Assembly (NCBI RefSeq): GCF_029873635.1
Contig: NC_080428.1
Location: 63,669,957-63,733,956 of the forward strand
Length of the DNA stretch: 64,000 nucleotides
Reading direction: 5' to 3'
Source: Malania oleifera
Taxonomy: Eukaryota; Streptophyta; Magnoliopsida; Santalales; Ximeniaceae
Of the stretch, positions 34,761 to 48,427 are shown in pieces (the first letter of the stretch is position 1; the number at the start of each line of letters is the position of its first letter). A program made the translations under genes and the position numbers. The notes beneath the pieces are model-generated. The model worked only from the letters and a program-made list of their open reading frames with translations. It ran no database searches and was not told the origin of the DNA.

Positions 34761-36643
34761 GGGAACATAGCCAGTCATGTAGCTAAGGCTATAGATGTTC
34801 AATAAATTGATCAAATGTATATGTTCAATAAATTGATCGAATGTAGAATAATTTTATCCTAATGGGTTGTTTATGCGTCCCTTTTTTTTTTTTTTTCAGT
34901 CTCAACAAAAAAGAAACAAAGTCAAGTATTGCCAGCAAACCTTAGTCCATTTTCAAAAATCCATCCTCATATTCAAAACTTGAATTTGAAGATGTGTGAC
35001 TTCAAGTGCAAGAGTAGATTTAATAAGTTCTAATTTTTTCAAAATATATTTTCTGTAATATTATTCACACAAAAATACTACAAGAGATTTGCCCAAAAAC
35101 TGATTAACAAATGCTTTTTTCAGATCTAATTCTGAGTATCTCTTTCGAAAAGAACTGCAATTTCTAAATCATGCTTTAATAATCCTTTAAAAAAAAATCA
35201 TGTAACACACATATAACTGCCTGGTTTTTCATAGTATTAGGGGAAGCACCAAAACCATCCTTCATTGACAAATAACATCACAAATGACGATAAAAATAAA
35301 ACAAAAATCATCTAAAAAATACTTGTAAATTCCACAAAATAATGAAATCGATTGAATCAAACAAACAACCCAACTTAACAAATTGGACAATTGTTATTTT
35401 GTGCATGTTAGATCAAGTTTGCTTACATGTAACGAAAACAATATTGAATTTTCTTCAAGAACATAACCTTATTTCAACACTAGTATTATTTATTTACTTA
35501 TTAATAAAAATAGTAGTGTATATAGAAATTGGGTGGCAAGGTAAACATAAAGTGAGGGATGACCCCCCTCTATTCCATTTCAGAGTTGGACAAGCCTTCC
35601 CTCTATGAACTCCCAAACCCCCATTTCTTTGTTTTCAAACACTCAGTTGGGCCCATTTTTTGAGTTTATTTCTTTGTTTTCAAACACTCACTTGGGCCAT
35701 TTTGTGAGTCCATCTTTGCAGCCCATTTTTGACAGGGCGAAAATTGTAAAGGCACAAAGCACAATCTAAAATATTAAACACTGAATGTAATGTAAAGGCA
35801 CAATCTAAATATTAAACACTGCATGTTGCATATCCTATATAACCAAAATTATGGCTCCTTTAGTACTTGAAAATACTAAAGAAAAAAAATATAAAAGAAT
35901 TTTTTTTTTTATGTTTAATTAGCAAGAAAAATAAATAAATAAATAAATAAATATCAAATTAATTAACAAAATTTTAATTTTATGCATCATTAAAATAAAT
36001 TTTTATTTGATAATAATATTTGAAATAAAGAGAAAATACAATAAAAAATAATTTATTTTTTGATTTTACTTTTTTTCTTTCTTTCTCCAACTAAAATACA
36101 ATGCACACATTGCTGCCTTGTCCCGCGTAGAGGAATAGGCATGCTTGTGGGGATCGAGGGGGCAAACAATAGAGAAAAGAGAGTATTGGACAAGTTTCTT
36201 CTGTCATAGTATCAATCTTCATTTTCCTTTGCCCATACACCCTACTTCTCACTCTCTCTCATCCTTGTTTTATTCTCCCATCTTCGCTCATGAATTGACT
36301 TATTTCATTTGTATTTTCCCACTGCATTTATTTGGTTTCCTTTCTAGGTCAGTGTTGTAAATATTTTTTCTTCAAATTATGTGTTTTGTTAGTGTAACTT
36401 TATGAAATGCATGGATCTCTGTGTAAATATTAATGTTTCTTTCATTGAATTGTTTATGTTGCTCTAAAGTTGTATTAATCTGCAAATTAATGTTTCAGCG
36501 TTTGCATGAATATGTTTGTGAGAATATGCAAAATGAGTTAGCGTAGGAATGTGTTTTAATATAATAGTGAAAGCATGATAGGAGCAAGAATTTGTTTATC
36601 TTTATTAGTATTTTTCACGTTTGCATGTTCCAAATATTGTATT
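34761..36643. other. AT-rich spacer left of the Tat nest, no gene seen
   Basis: It contains two small duplications: TTCTTTGTTTTCAAACACTCA with TTGGGCC near 35625-35710, and GTAAAGGCACAATCTAAATA near 35747-35825. Poly(A)/poly(T) tracts are frequent. 36115-36350 is less AT-rich with a CT-rich leader-like segment, but no exon could be supported. Confidence 0.5.
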
Positions 36644-36997
36644 TGATATGCCCCAAACATATCAGCCTTAAAAACAGTCCATCTATCATAAAAAGCATTA
36701 AGGAGCAGCCACAATTAGGGCCATTATCGCTCAAGGGTAGCTGTTATGGAGGAGTCAACCCCATGCACACCCAAGCGGTCCGCACCTACACCATCGACAG
36801 TTGTCCTCGACTCCATAAAGGCCAGAGCGATTTGCGTCCGCACCACAACTAGCCAATAAATGACCATACGCCCCCGGGTAAACTTCAGCCACTATAAGAA
36901 GTGAGGCGAAGAAAAGGCCAAGGTAAGTCATTCAACACTCACTCTTACTGTTGCATTTAACCTCTTTGAAGCATTCACCTTACTTAGGCATCGGAGT

Positions 36998-39900
36998 TGT
37001 TGACTTTTTGAGTCTAATCCCTAGTTTTGATAATGACAAACTGTAAGGTTCTTATGTGTGTATCCTGTGTTTAAGCAGACTTGATATGTTAGCGCACACA
37101 TAAGGAGACTGAAAATGGAAGTCAGAAGAAACTCGAAAGACATGTACATCAGCTGGCGTATTCCAAGGAAGTCACAAGAGTAAAGAAGATTGAAGACATT
37201 TAAATTTCGATTGTATTGCATTTAGTCTTTATATTTGGTATGTAATAGTAAATAGGAAATGATTTGTAATAATTAATGCATTGCATGCATGATATGGATA
37301 AAAGCTCAGTGATGACCATAGACTGACCATAGGGGCCCACAAAACCTTAGGGATTTTGGTCGACCGACATCAAATCTTTGGGGTTAATTCTCAAATGTCT
37401 TAAATTGACCTTAGGACCTACAAATTTGCATGAAAAAGTTCCCTATTGCAGTAAAAATAAACATCATATGAATAGGATTAATATATAAAGGGATTAGGAC
37501 TGATATGCATAAAAAATGCATGTTTGGACGATCGAACCTGAATGCTTGAAAAGCATTCGGTTGACCGAACTAGGAAGTGGTCAACAGTTTGACCATGGCT
37601 CGGTCGACCGAACCAAACCAGTTCAATTATGCTGGTCAACTGAACTATTCTGAGGTAAACATTTTGACCCTTTGGTCAACCGACCCAAAATGTGTTGCAA
37701 CGCTATGGTCGACCGAAGTTCCTCGGGAGATGTCCTAACTACCTAGTCAACCGAACTTCATAGTTCAAAGTGTCTCGGTGGACCGAACCTCGCTAAATTG
37801 GAAAATCACTTTCAAATCTTCTGAGACGGTCGACCAACAACTTAGTTCATTTTTCTCCACGGTCAATCGAACTTGGACACTTGGTCAACTGAACCTTAAG
37901 TTTGGTTAACCGGTGCTCTCGGGTTGGCGAGAATTACTAAGGTTAAAACACAGTTAAAATTTTATTAACCTCATTTAAACTTTTTTAAAAATACTCAGCA
38001 TGTCCCTAACTGTAACAACTTGCTATTTAAATGGGGTTTTTTTTTTTTTTATACTATGACATTTAACATGCTCTGATACCATAATAGATTAAACCCAATT
38101 ATCAACCTAAGCAGCGAGAAGCAGAAATCAAATAAATATAACCATATATAATTATATACAATACCAGAGTGCTAAATTGTTTTACAAAATATACATATAA
38201 AACTATTCCCCAGAAATATCCTCAACTGGCTGGGGTTATACAAAATACTCTCAAAAATGCTCACTCTAATATCAGGACAATATTGAGGCCCCTCTATCTG
38301 CGAGCTTGATCTGCTCGCCTACCTAGGTCACCTGAAAGATGTTAAAGTAATTGGAATGAGCCAACGCTCAGTAAGACCGAATATGCTATTGCTAGTGTGT
38401 GGCAGATGAGTTACAATATTATGAAAATATGTTTCTATAAAATCATGTATAACTGGATCTGTAAATACAGTACAAGTAATAGAAACCATCACCATTTCCA
38501 TGTTGCTTAACATATCAGTATTTTAGGTTACTATTTAAAATACTTCTAATGTACGTAAGTATATTCTCTATCTCTGTAAATCTGTATATACATAATAATA
38601 ACTTAAAATTTCCCTGTGGATAACTGTGTGTCATGATTTAACCCCTCATGACAGGGTTGTGCGGCCCATAGGCGGGATCTACCCTGGCTGGCCAACTAGG
38701 GTAAACCACTATACTCCCTCAGTCTGATCTGGCCTTCTCAACCCATATCTGATGGGGAGCCTGTCCACATTAGGGCATTATACGATCGACCTACTATCAC
38801 GTATTATCTGAATAGGTGGTTGCACTCTGTAAACTGTATGTAGCTACGGTACCGTGCTCTGTTGTATGGTCCAACAGGGTCTGATACTATATAATATATT
38901 TATATATACAACTAACTGTTTTACCATGATTCTGTAATAACTGTATTAACCATGACACTGTAATAAGTAACTGTATCATCTGTATTTTTGAACTGAATTG
39001 TAATCTGTAAGTCATGGTACTGAAAACTGTATAATCATGGTACTGTAAACTGTATAATCATGGTACTGAAAATTGTATAATCATGGTATTCTGTAATTAC
39101 TATAAAACATAACCACTGGCTATATATTCTAAAAATACTGTAAAATATGTTTCTTTACTATACTCATATTCTCAAGCCACATAGAAATTTTAAACATATT
39201 ATATATAAATGATAAACTGTATAAATTTCTAACATGAATAATCATTTGATAAAAACGTATAGTTTATACTGAAACATAGTGAAACTGTCTAGCATAACAT
39301 ATTTCCCTTACCTGACTCCTACTAAAATCCCCTACTGAGACGGGTCCTACACCCTCAGGGTTTCCTACTTAACACCCTGAAAATAATTTTTGCAAGAACA
39401 AAATGTCACTATTTCTACGTCTACAATATTTTCTACAACTGCTAGAAATCCAAATTCCAAATAAAAGACTTTACCCTGGATTTGGGATGAATTCCAACTT
39501 CGTCCCACTGACGATTCGCTCTGGCAAACTTGCAAAGAACTCCACTAGTAACGTCGTGGTGGCCTCAGATCGTCGATTCGGCGACTGACGGGGCCGAAAT
39601 GGAAGGAAGAAAAGGGAGGAGCTATAGGGGTAGAGAGAGAAAGAGAGACTACGGCAAATTTTTGCGATTAAAATCAGTTTAGGGCTATTTATACTGCGAG
39701 CTTCGTCGACGAGCCACATTATCTCGTCAATGAGTCCTTAAGTAATTTCGTCGACAAACCTTACCCTTCGTCGAAGAAATTCAGAGTAGCCCAAATTCTT
39801 CTCTCGGTATCTTCTCAGCAAAGAGTCGTAGCTTCGTCTACGAGGTCCCCTTATGCACTCGTCGACAAACTACCCTTATGCACTCGTCGACGAACTCCCT

Positions 39901-41226
39901 GTGTTCGTCGATGAGGCCCTGTGGGAAAATCTTTCAGGTTATTCCATCCAAAATGCAATGTCATCGACGAACGTGAAGTCGGCTGCCTCCTTCTGTTACT
40001 GTTTCCATTTCTCTCCGTCGTTATTATTTAAATACTATTATAATTCGGGTCACTACACTAACGGTTATAATTTTTCCAACTTCTATATATAGCCATCATT
40101 TGCAAAGATTAGCAAGAGATTAGGGTTTATGACTAAGAAAAATCCTTAGAAAATATTTTTGGCCAAAATCCTCATACTCCTATAATCCTTCAAATCTATT
40201 GCTAAAGTTCTACCTCTTGTGTTCATCTATCTACTTAACTTGAAAGGTAGTATTTCTTATATCTCTTTCATAGGTTATTCTCTCCCTTGTTTCAAATTGT
40301 TTCATGTATTGATTTTTGGAGAGATACCTAAGGTTTTTCCCATTATGTTTCACTCATAAATATTTGATTGGGAAAAACCCTTGAGTGGCTGGGAGCCTTG
40401 CATCTTCATTGCAAGTGTTCATAAGCTTGATTTGTGCTTTGATGAAAATCTTTTGAGCAAGCTTAAAAGCCCTATTATCCACTATGCTTATTACTTGAGA
40501 AATATTATTTAAGATATGTGTTAGGGTTATTAAGAGCTTTTGATTAATCACATCACAAGCATATTGGCTTGACATCAAAAGCCTCACTCTCATACACATA
40601 CATTGATATACATTTGATTGAGAGTTAACACTTAAGTTAACAAAATCTCACTTGAGCTTAATATCCTATCATCTGTGAGTGCATTATTTAGTAGAGCATA
40701 TTGGTACATATTTGCTTAGTGTAAGAAACACTTTATTTGCATGCAAATTTCTATATCATTTGTATTCCATGCGTGGGCCTGAAGAGAGAGACTAGCCCGG
40801 TCAAATAGTCCCGGACTGGCTTAGACCCGATTAGGAAAGTTAAGTGTGCCATCCTGGTAAAGCATGTTGGTTGAGGTCAACCCTTTTAATTGACCTGGTT
40901 GTAACTAGTGTCGCTCCATCCTTTAAGTGAGCTTATAGTGGTAATCCTTGTGTTGGAAAGCCAAGTCAAGGATGTAGGCACAGTTGGCCAAACCCCGATA
41001 ACATTTCGTGCGTGTTCTTTACATTTTTGCAATTTACATTTCTGTACGTATATGTTATAGTGTGAATGAAGCGATGATTTAATTTACGTTCCTTATATCT
41101 ATCTGCACATTTGGGATTGTATAGAAAGACCCTAGGTTGCCAAATCATATTGACATCTAACTTGACCTAAGAGAAAAGTTTAAAATTCCAATTCACCAGC
41201 CTCTTAGGAATACACCAAGGCTAACA
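36998..41226 (+). mobile_element. Solo LTR (family D), inserted in the Tat LTR
   Basis: It opens TGTTGACTTTTTGAGTCTAA and ends CAAGGCTAACA, with a perfect target duplication GGAGT (36993-36997, 41227-41231). Without the nested solo LTR at 38011-40057 it is about 2,177 bp. No gag or pol is visible. About 37350-37925 is studded with CGGTCGACCGAAC words. Lineage is not assigned. Orientation is not independently fixed; the TG...CA ends read the same way round. Confidence 0.85.
38011..40057 (-). mobile_element. Solo LTR of family A, nested in the family D solo LTR
   Basis: Read on the - strand it opens TGTAGTGACCCGAATTATAA and ends CAAGTTGTTACA, 2,047 bp, with a perfect target duplication CTAAC (38006-38010, 40058-40062). 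It aligns along its length with 8853-10852. 39000-39085 holds a short tandem repeat (AACTGTATAATCATGGTACT, three copies), and 39700-39980 holds the TCGTCGACGA cluster. It looks whole as a solo LTR. Confidence 0.9.
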
Positions 41227-41459
41227 GGAGTGATCCCTCAAAGTACACCCCGGGTCCTCCAAGCCTTTTTGCTTTTGCCCTTTTTTAGGTCAATGGAGGT
41301 CTGAGAGCAGTCTTGCTAGTCATTGCCAATTTTATCTCACAATAGTTGGCGCCGTCTGTGGGAATTGCTTTAAAGAGGCACTCGTCTTGCGCTTGACCTC
41401 CGGCTTTTAAAAAATGACAACCACACACAGCTCTAGCTCCGGAACTGCCACTTAAAAAA

Positions 41460-43218
41460 TGTAAGAACCCGATCCATGAGATATGGAATAAATAAGTGAA
41501 AAAAGGGTAAAACAGTAAATTGAGCAAGCTTCGTCGATGAAGTTAGAGTTCGTTGATGAAGACCCTTCTATTGTTTGGAGACGAAATGTAAAGGCTCGTC
41601 AATGAGAAGAAGTTGAGAGGTTTTGGGAAATCCAAAAATCTCAGGCTCGTTGACAAGGCCACTGCCACACCAACGAACTCCCTTTGTTGACTCTTCGATG
41701 AAGACACCACCTTGTCGATGAAAACGCCGCCTCATCGACAAAGTTAGCTGAGTCAAAGGTGCTATAAATATATTTTTGGGTTGCTTAGAAGCTAAGTTAT
41801 CAAAATCCTCTCTCTCTCTAGAATTCGGAGCATCTGACATTCTCTCTAGATTTCTTTGTCGTTCGTTGTTAGAATCGACAAACCAACATTATTGCGAGGA
41901 TCAGGGAAGAAATCTCTACATCTTCTGTGGAACGGATCTTCATTTTGAGGTCTTTCAGGTTTTAACCCAAAAATCGAGGTAGGGTTCGATTTTTATTTCC
42001 GTTTCAGTAGAATTGTAGAGAGAAATATTGTGAGTAATTATTATATTGTTGTCTATAGGTTTGGGAACTCAGTTTGCTGTTTAGGAGTCGTAGACTTCGG
42101 GGTGGATTTTCGGGGAAAGGTAATGGGATTTTGTTTATCTTGATTATTTTTGAAATCAGATTCGGTAGAACTGTGGTTCATGGTCCTGTATATGTCTTGG
42201 CTACTTATTTGGGGAAATCTAATGGGTGAAAATTACGAAGTTTTCATATTACAGTTTTGGGAAAAGGGAGCATCGGGTTGCATCTCTAGTTTCATTGGAA
42301 AACCATGGATATATTGTGTTATGGAGATGGTTGTGTCTTGACTTGTTTTAAACTGTATTTTGAAAATCATGATTTTGAGACTACCAAAGGAGTGTGGAAC
42401 ATGCATTGAGTTATGATTTTCTGAAATGAGATATAAGAACATGAGTTCCAAATTGTTCCAGGTTATGAAAGAGTGTCCGGTTCTATATCCAAGGGTGTGA
42501 AATACCACTTGCCAGTGGCAAAAGTGTCCAGCTCTATATCCGAGGGCATGAAATATCACCTTTTACCGGCTGATCACTGAAGGGTGTGGACACTAGTTGT
42601 ATCGATACGACAAAATGGGAGCCTGGGGCTACGCCATGTGCCCGAGACGCCATGTAATGCAGGCTAACTTCATGCCGAAGGGTGTGACGACACCAGATTA
42701 CTTGATCGTGTGTATGTGTGTTGAGAACTATACTAGAACTATGATTGCTTTATGTCATGATAACACTAATATGCCACACTCCGATATAACCCGATTCTTC
42801 CTTACTAAGAGGTGTCTCACCCCTATCGTACATATATGTTTTCAGGTCCTTCGAGTAACCAGAACTAACGTCCTTGTGTTGGGAGCATGGTGGTTGGGTT
42901 ACTGCGTAGAGTACTAGTGTAAGTACTTGGATTGTAATAGGGTTGTCTTTTTGGGTATTTTCTAGAACTCTGGGTTATGTTTTGTATTATGGAGCATAAA
43001 CTCTATTTGTATAGACTCTAGTATGGTACTATCTATGTATAGAATGAACTTTTTTGCTGCGTATATATCGTGTATGTGAATGTGTATAGGGTGTACGGGA
43101 ACCCCATGGGATCGGACCCTTATTCATTTTAGTATCATTGGTGTTTTGTATGATATAGGGACAGGTTAGGTTACTACACCACACCCTGGGTCCCATTATC
43201 GGGTTCGGGGCGTGACAG
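41460..43218 (+). repeat. 5' LTR of chromovirus 1
   Basis: It opens TGTAAGAACCCGATCCATGA and ends CGGGTTCGGGGCGTGACA. GTCGATGA/GTCGACA-like words (41525-41750) precede CTATAAATATA at 41762. The TCTCTCTCTCTAG stretch that follows is shared with the other LTRs of this family. Confidence 0.9.
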
Positions 43219-46195
43219 CTTGGTATCAAAACTAACAAAGTTGCTAGGTCTTATAGACTTGGTTAGGTGTAGCTATGTGTACATGCCAAAGTATAGGAGG
43301 TAGGAAATGGGTAGGGTAGGTCGTAGGTCAAGGGTTGTGTTGTTACTAGACAAGGGCTCGTCGGTAGTGTTTTGTGTTTTCCCTAGAATGACGATTTCAA
43401 AAAAATCACGGCAAACCATTAATGGTTTCGTGTCGGTGTGATAGGACAGACCTGGATCGGTGAGATTGGTAGTTAACATGGTTAGATGTCAATGATTGTG
43501 TAAGCTGTATATGTCGTAGGAATTCTAACCGATTCCTATTCTATTTTTCATAATGGAGCCCAAGAATAACAACTTGGATAGTGGCTCCGAGGAGACTGCG
43601 AGCAATGAGTCTCCTTCTGTGCCTCTAGGGTTGATAAGGTAGGTTATATGGGAAATCGGGCAGAATGTTAGGAGACATGAACATTCTCCTACTACTGCGG
43701 GGTGTGCCATTGAGAGGTTCACACGTATGCACCCTCTGACATTTTTAGAAGGGCTCAATCTGATGATAGCAGAGGACTAGTTCGAGAATACCGAAAGGAT
43801 TCTGGAACTCCTACACTGAACAGATAAGTAGAGAATCCTTTAAGCTGCCTTCCAGCTGTCTTGGGAGGCTGCCCAGTGGAAATTTAGGAAAAGCTACTAC
43901 CGACGAATCTTGTGATGTATGACATGTCTAGTTTTGACGTCATACTAGGGATGGATTGGTTATCCTCTAGTTATGGTGTGATCGAATGTCGTGGAAAGGT
44001 GGTAGTGTTTAGACCTCCTGGGGAGCAGGAGTGTGAATTTATAGGATCGTGTTTGCGTTCGATGCCACAGGTTCTATCGGCATTACGGGCAAGGAGGTTA
44101 CTGTTGGACGGATGTCAAGGGTACTTAACTTGCATGAGGGGACCACCGCGGGATGAGTTGAACCTTGAGGATATTTGAGTGCTTAATGGGTTCCCAGATG
44201 TGTTTCCCAAAGATTTACCCGGTTTTCCTCTGGATCGTGAGGTGGAGTTTGCAATAAAGTTGCTGCTTGGTAAGGCACCGATCTCTAAGGCTCCGTACCA
44301 GATGGCTCCAACAGAACTTCAGGAGTTGAAGGAGCAGTTGCAGGAATTACTGGACAAAGGCTTTATCCGACCTAGTGTTTCACCCTGGGGAGCTCCAGTT
44401 TTTTTTGTGAAGAAGAAGGATGGGTCGATGTGCATGTGCATTGATTATCGTGAGATCAACAAGGTGACTGTGAAGAACCATTACCCGTTGCCTCGTATCG
44501 ATGATCTCTTTGACCAACTGTAGGGGACGCGGGTCTTTTCGAAGATTGACCTACGGTCAGTGTATCATCAGGTAAGGCTTCGATCTGAAGATGTTGCGAA
44601 GACTGCTTTCCGAACCAAATACGACCACTATGAGTTCTTAGTCATGCCTTTTGGGTTGACGAATGCTCTGGTAGTGTTCATGGATTTGATGAACATGGTT
44701 TTCCATGAGTACCTGGACCAGGTTGTAGTGGTGTTTATCGATGACATTTTGGTATATTCGAGGAGTTTGGAAAAGCATGAAAACCATATGAGGTTGGTAG
44801 TATAAATTCTATGGGAGAGGAAGTTGTATGCCAAACTGAAGAAGTGTGAGTTCTGGTTGAATCAGGTTGCATTTTTAGGCCATGTGGTGTCTAAAGGCGG
44901 TATCTCAGTTAATCCTAACAAGATTGAAGTCGTGGTCGACTGGGTGAGACTGAAGAGTGTGCAGAAGGTTCGAAGTTTCCTAAGACTGGTGGGTTATTAT
45001 CGTTGGTTCGTGGAGGGATTCTCTAAGTTGACTGGGCCTTTGACACGATTGACCCGGAAGGGGGTGAAGTTTGATTGGATCGAAGATTGCGAGCAATGTT
45101 TCCAGGAGTTGAAACAACGATTGGTTACTGCTTTGGTCTTGACCATTCCTTCTGAGGATGGCGGTTTTGTGATCTATAGCAACACGTCTCTGAAGGGTTT
45201 GGGATGTGTGCTTATGCAATAAGGTAAGGTAATAGCTTATGCTTCTCGGTAACTCAAGGAATACGAGAAGAATTACCCTACGCATGATCTGGAATTGGTT
45301 GTTGTAGTTTATGCACTGAAGATCTGGCGACACTACCTGTTTGGTGTTCAGTGTGAGATTTTCACTAACCACAAAAGCCTTGGGTACTTTTTCACGTAGA
45401 AGAAGTTAAACATAATGCAGAAATGATGGCTTGAGCTTATCAAAGACTACAATTGCACCATCAGTTATCACCTGAGGAAAGTTAACATGGTAGCGGATGT
45501 GTTGAGTTGGAAGTCGGGGTATGTAGCAGTATCTGCAGTTGTGGCTCAGCATCATATTAGATGAGATCTGGAAGGCCTTGGTATAGAGTTGGTGATCGAT
45601 GATCATCAAGCTTTCATTGCTAGTTTGGTGATCCAGACGACTTTGTTTGAGTGTATTAAAGCCATACAGGCTAGTGATGCGGAGTTAGTTGAGACTGTGG
45701 GGAAAGTGCAGCAAGGGTTGGCTGCAGATTTTAAAATCTCCGAGGGGGGTGTGTTGAGGTTTAGAATCAGGCTATGTGTTCCAAATGACGACGAGATCAG
45801 AAGGACGATTTTGGAGGAAGTGCATCGTTCTTTGTATACGGTACATCCTGGTAGCATGAAGATGTATCGGGATTTGCACGAGACCTACTGGTGGAGTGGT
45901 ATGAAAAGGGAGATTACTCAGTTCGTGAAGCAGTGTCTAACATGTCTGTAGGTGAAAGCTGAACATCAGAGGCCGACAGGGCCATTACAGCCTTTAGCTA
46001 TTCTAGAATGGAAATGGGAGCATATTTCCATGGACTTTATGACCGGATTGCAGCCAATGCTTCACGGGCAGAATGCCATCTAGGTAATCGTGGATAGGTT
46101 GACGAAATTTACTCACTTCATACCAAGGAAGGTTAACTACTCCTTGAGTAGGCTAGCAGACCTATATGTGCATGAGATAGTTAGAATGCACGGGG

Positions 46196-48427
46196 TGTAA
46201 CGACCCGAAGAATAATGGTATTTAGATAATAAAAAGAAAGGAAAATGGAAACAGGAAAAGAAGGAGGCAGCCGACAAAGCGTTCGTCAACAACGTTGCAT
46301 TTTGGATGGGATAATCCTAAGAAATTTTTCAGGCCTTATCGACAAGGGTTCTTTAGGATCTCATCGATGAAATTCCGTCTCATCGACGAAAAGATTCTGA
46401 GAGAGGATTTTTAGAAATCTAAAATTCATCGACGAGGGTTCAGGTTCGTCGGTGAACTTTCTACAAAACTCATCACTAGGTGACATGGCTCGTCGATGAA
46501 TCCCGTAGTATAAATAGTGCTAAACGTGATTTTTCAACCCATTTGTGCGCAGAAACCTCTTTCTCTCATCCTTCGGTTTCTCCACCTTCTTTCTAAGTTT
46601 TTGGGCCAGATTTCCGCCAGTTCGACGATCTGAAGCCACCACGACGCTCTTGGGAAAGTTTTCTACAAATCTGCCGGAGCAGATCGTCAGTGGGGTTGAG
46701 TTGGAAACTATCCCAAATCCAGGGTAAGGCTTCCTACTCAGTATTTGGTTATTTGACAGTTGTAGAAAGTGTAATACGCGTAGTAATACTGAACTTTAGT
46801 TCTGAGAAATGCGTTTTCAGGGTGTTGAACGGGGAACCCTGCGGGAGCGGGGCTGTTTGTTTTAAGGGCTTTTTAGGACTCAGGTAAGAGGATAAACTAA
46901 GTTAGTATTTTATGAAAAGTATGTATAATATTATAGCATTTGATTTCAAGGAAATAAATATATTTATATATGATTTATATTTGGAAAATATTGTTGAAAA
47001 TGATGGTATGTTAGATATATGAAAAACCTATTTCGTGTGGCATGAGTAGGAATTACAATGAAAAACTGTTTTCTGGGAATGTGTTAATGATACGAATTTT
47101 TATAAAGGAAAATCGGCATATGGGCCGAGATTTTGATATATTTGCCGGCATATGGGTCGAGCTATGTGTATGATTTGTCAGCGTATGGGTTAAGTTATGG
47201 ATATATTTTCCTGGTTTACGGGTCGTGCTATGTATATGATTTTCCAGCGTACGGGCTGAGTTATGTATATGATTTGCCAGCGTACAGTCTGAGCTATGTA
47301 TATGATTTTTCGGCGTACGGACCGAGTTATGGATATGATTTGCCAACGTACGAGTTATGCTATGGATATGATTTGTCGGCGTACGGGCCGAACTATGGTG
47401 AAATGTGAAATACCAGCGTACGGGCCGATGATTTTCATGATATACGTATATATGCAAAATGATATGATTGATTTGATAATTAATGATATGAAATATCCAT
47501 GTATCACAGCTTCAGTATAGGTTATATGATATCAGAACCTAGTTGGCTTGGTCTAGGCTAGTACTTGCACGGTACCACTGCTATGTGTCCATGGTCATCA
47601 TGATCATGATATCTATGTTAACGCCACTATACGGAGTGGTGTGAGATTGGATGGCCGATGTAGTTTTTAAGAAGTGTGTGAGCACCCCTGGTGTACGGAC
47701 CAGGTCTGGCAGACCCATCAGACTTACATACTGTACTTTTGACTTGGCAGTGATCAGCCAACCATTGTCAGGTCCCGCCTTTGGGTCACACAACCCCGTC
47801 ATGTGAGGGTAATACATGACAACAACCAGCTAACCTACTAGGATTGTTTTCATATTATGTTATAAGAGATGAATTATATTTATGAAAATCATGTATATTC
47901 TGTAATGATTTGAAAATATATGTTTCCTAGATATGATACAAATAGTTATACTGATATGTTTATGTATGCTTTTATATAGAACACGGAAATACTCATGTTG
48001 CCACACACTAGTGTTAGTTTATTTCTCTTACTGAGAGGTGTCTCACCCCTAAATTTATAAACATTTCAAGAGCCCTTGATAGAAGAGCGGGTAAAGCCCC
48101 GCTGATCTAGTACTGTTGATCTGCCCTTCCAGAAGAGTAAGTGTTTTGATGGGGTCGGATGTATTTTGTGAGATAACCCTAAGATATCTTTTTGGGTTGT
48201 GTACTGTGTGTATATAAATATAGTGGTTGTAGTAACTCTGGTATTTTGATGGATGATTCTGTATTTATGATATAATGATTGCATGTTTCCTACTGCTTTG
48301 GCTTCCATTATATGTTCTGTTGTATCCCTAGTACCCACGGGTCCAAGTGGATTATGATCTGCTGAGTTTTCTGATATTGATTTTATTATATTATAGAAAA
48401 AATGTGAAAACTAAGCAGGTGGTCACA
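46196..48427 (+). mobile_element. Solo LTR (family B, related to A) inside the integrase of chromovirus 1
   Basis: It opens TGTAACGACCCGAAGAATAA and ends GCAGGTGGTCACA, 2,232 bp. Flanks CGGGG (46191-46195) and CAGGG (48428-48432) are a near-perfect target duplication. The first 650 bp resemble family A closely, including the CCACCACGACGCTC and GGAGCAGATCGTC words, but the second half differs and carries a 33-bp tandem array. Integrase sequence of the chromovirus resumes straight after it. Confidence 0.85.
47116..47430. repeat. 33-bp tandem array in the family B solo LTR
   Basis: About nine to ten units of the form GCGTACGGGCCGAGTTATG followed by TATATGATTTGCCA, starting near 47116, 47148, 47180, 47213, 47247, 47280, 47312, 47345, 47378 and 47413. 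Because 33 is a multiple of three, it reads as an 11-residue Tyr-rich repeat in one + frame, which is probably an accident. Confidence 0.9.

Larger units (their letters stand above)
36644..41344 (+). repeat. 5' LTR of the Tat element, split by a nested solo LTR
   Basis: The two parts are 36644-36997 and about 41232-41344. Shared words with the LTR at 20434-20867 include ACTCTTACTGTTGCAT-like, ACTTAGGCATCGGAGT, AGTACACCCCGGGTCCTCC and AAGCCTT. The right edge is a few bases uncertain. Confidence 0.8.

Noticed and set aside
36145-36360. Possible first exon of a host gene left of the Tat element
   Set aside because: The CT-rich leader look is suggestive, but no conserved peptide or partner exon is found within the window.
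37021-37221. Small - strand frame with membrane-like composition
   Set aside because: Lies wholly in the family D LTR and has no start context or homology that I recognise.
47053-47457. Open frames with regular 11-residue repeats on both strands, CRISPR-like spacing on first sight
   Set aside because: It is a plain tandem repeat without spacers inside a solo LTR; the open frame follows from the 33-bp unit.
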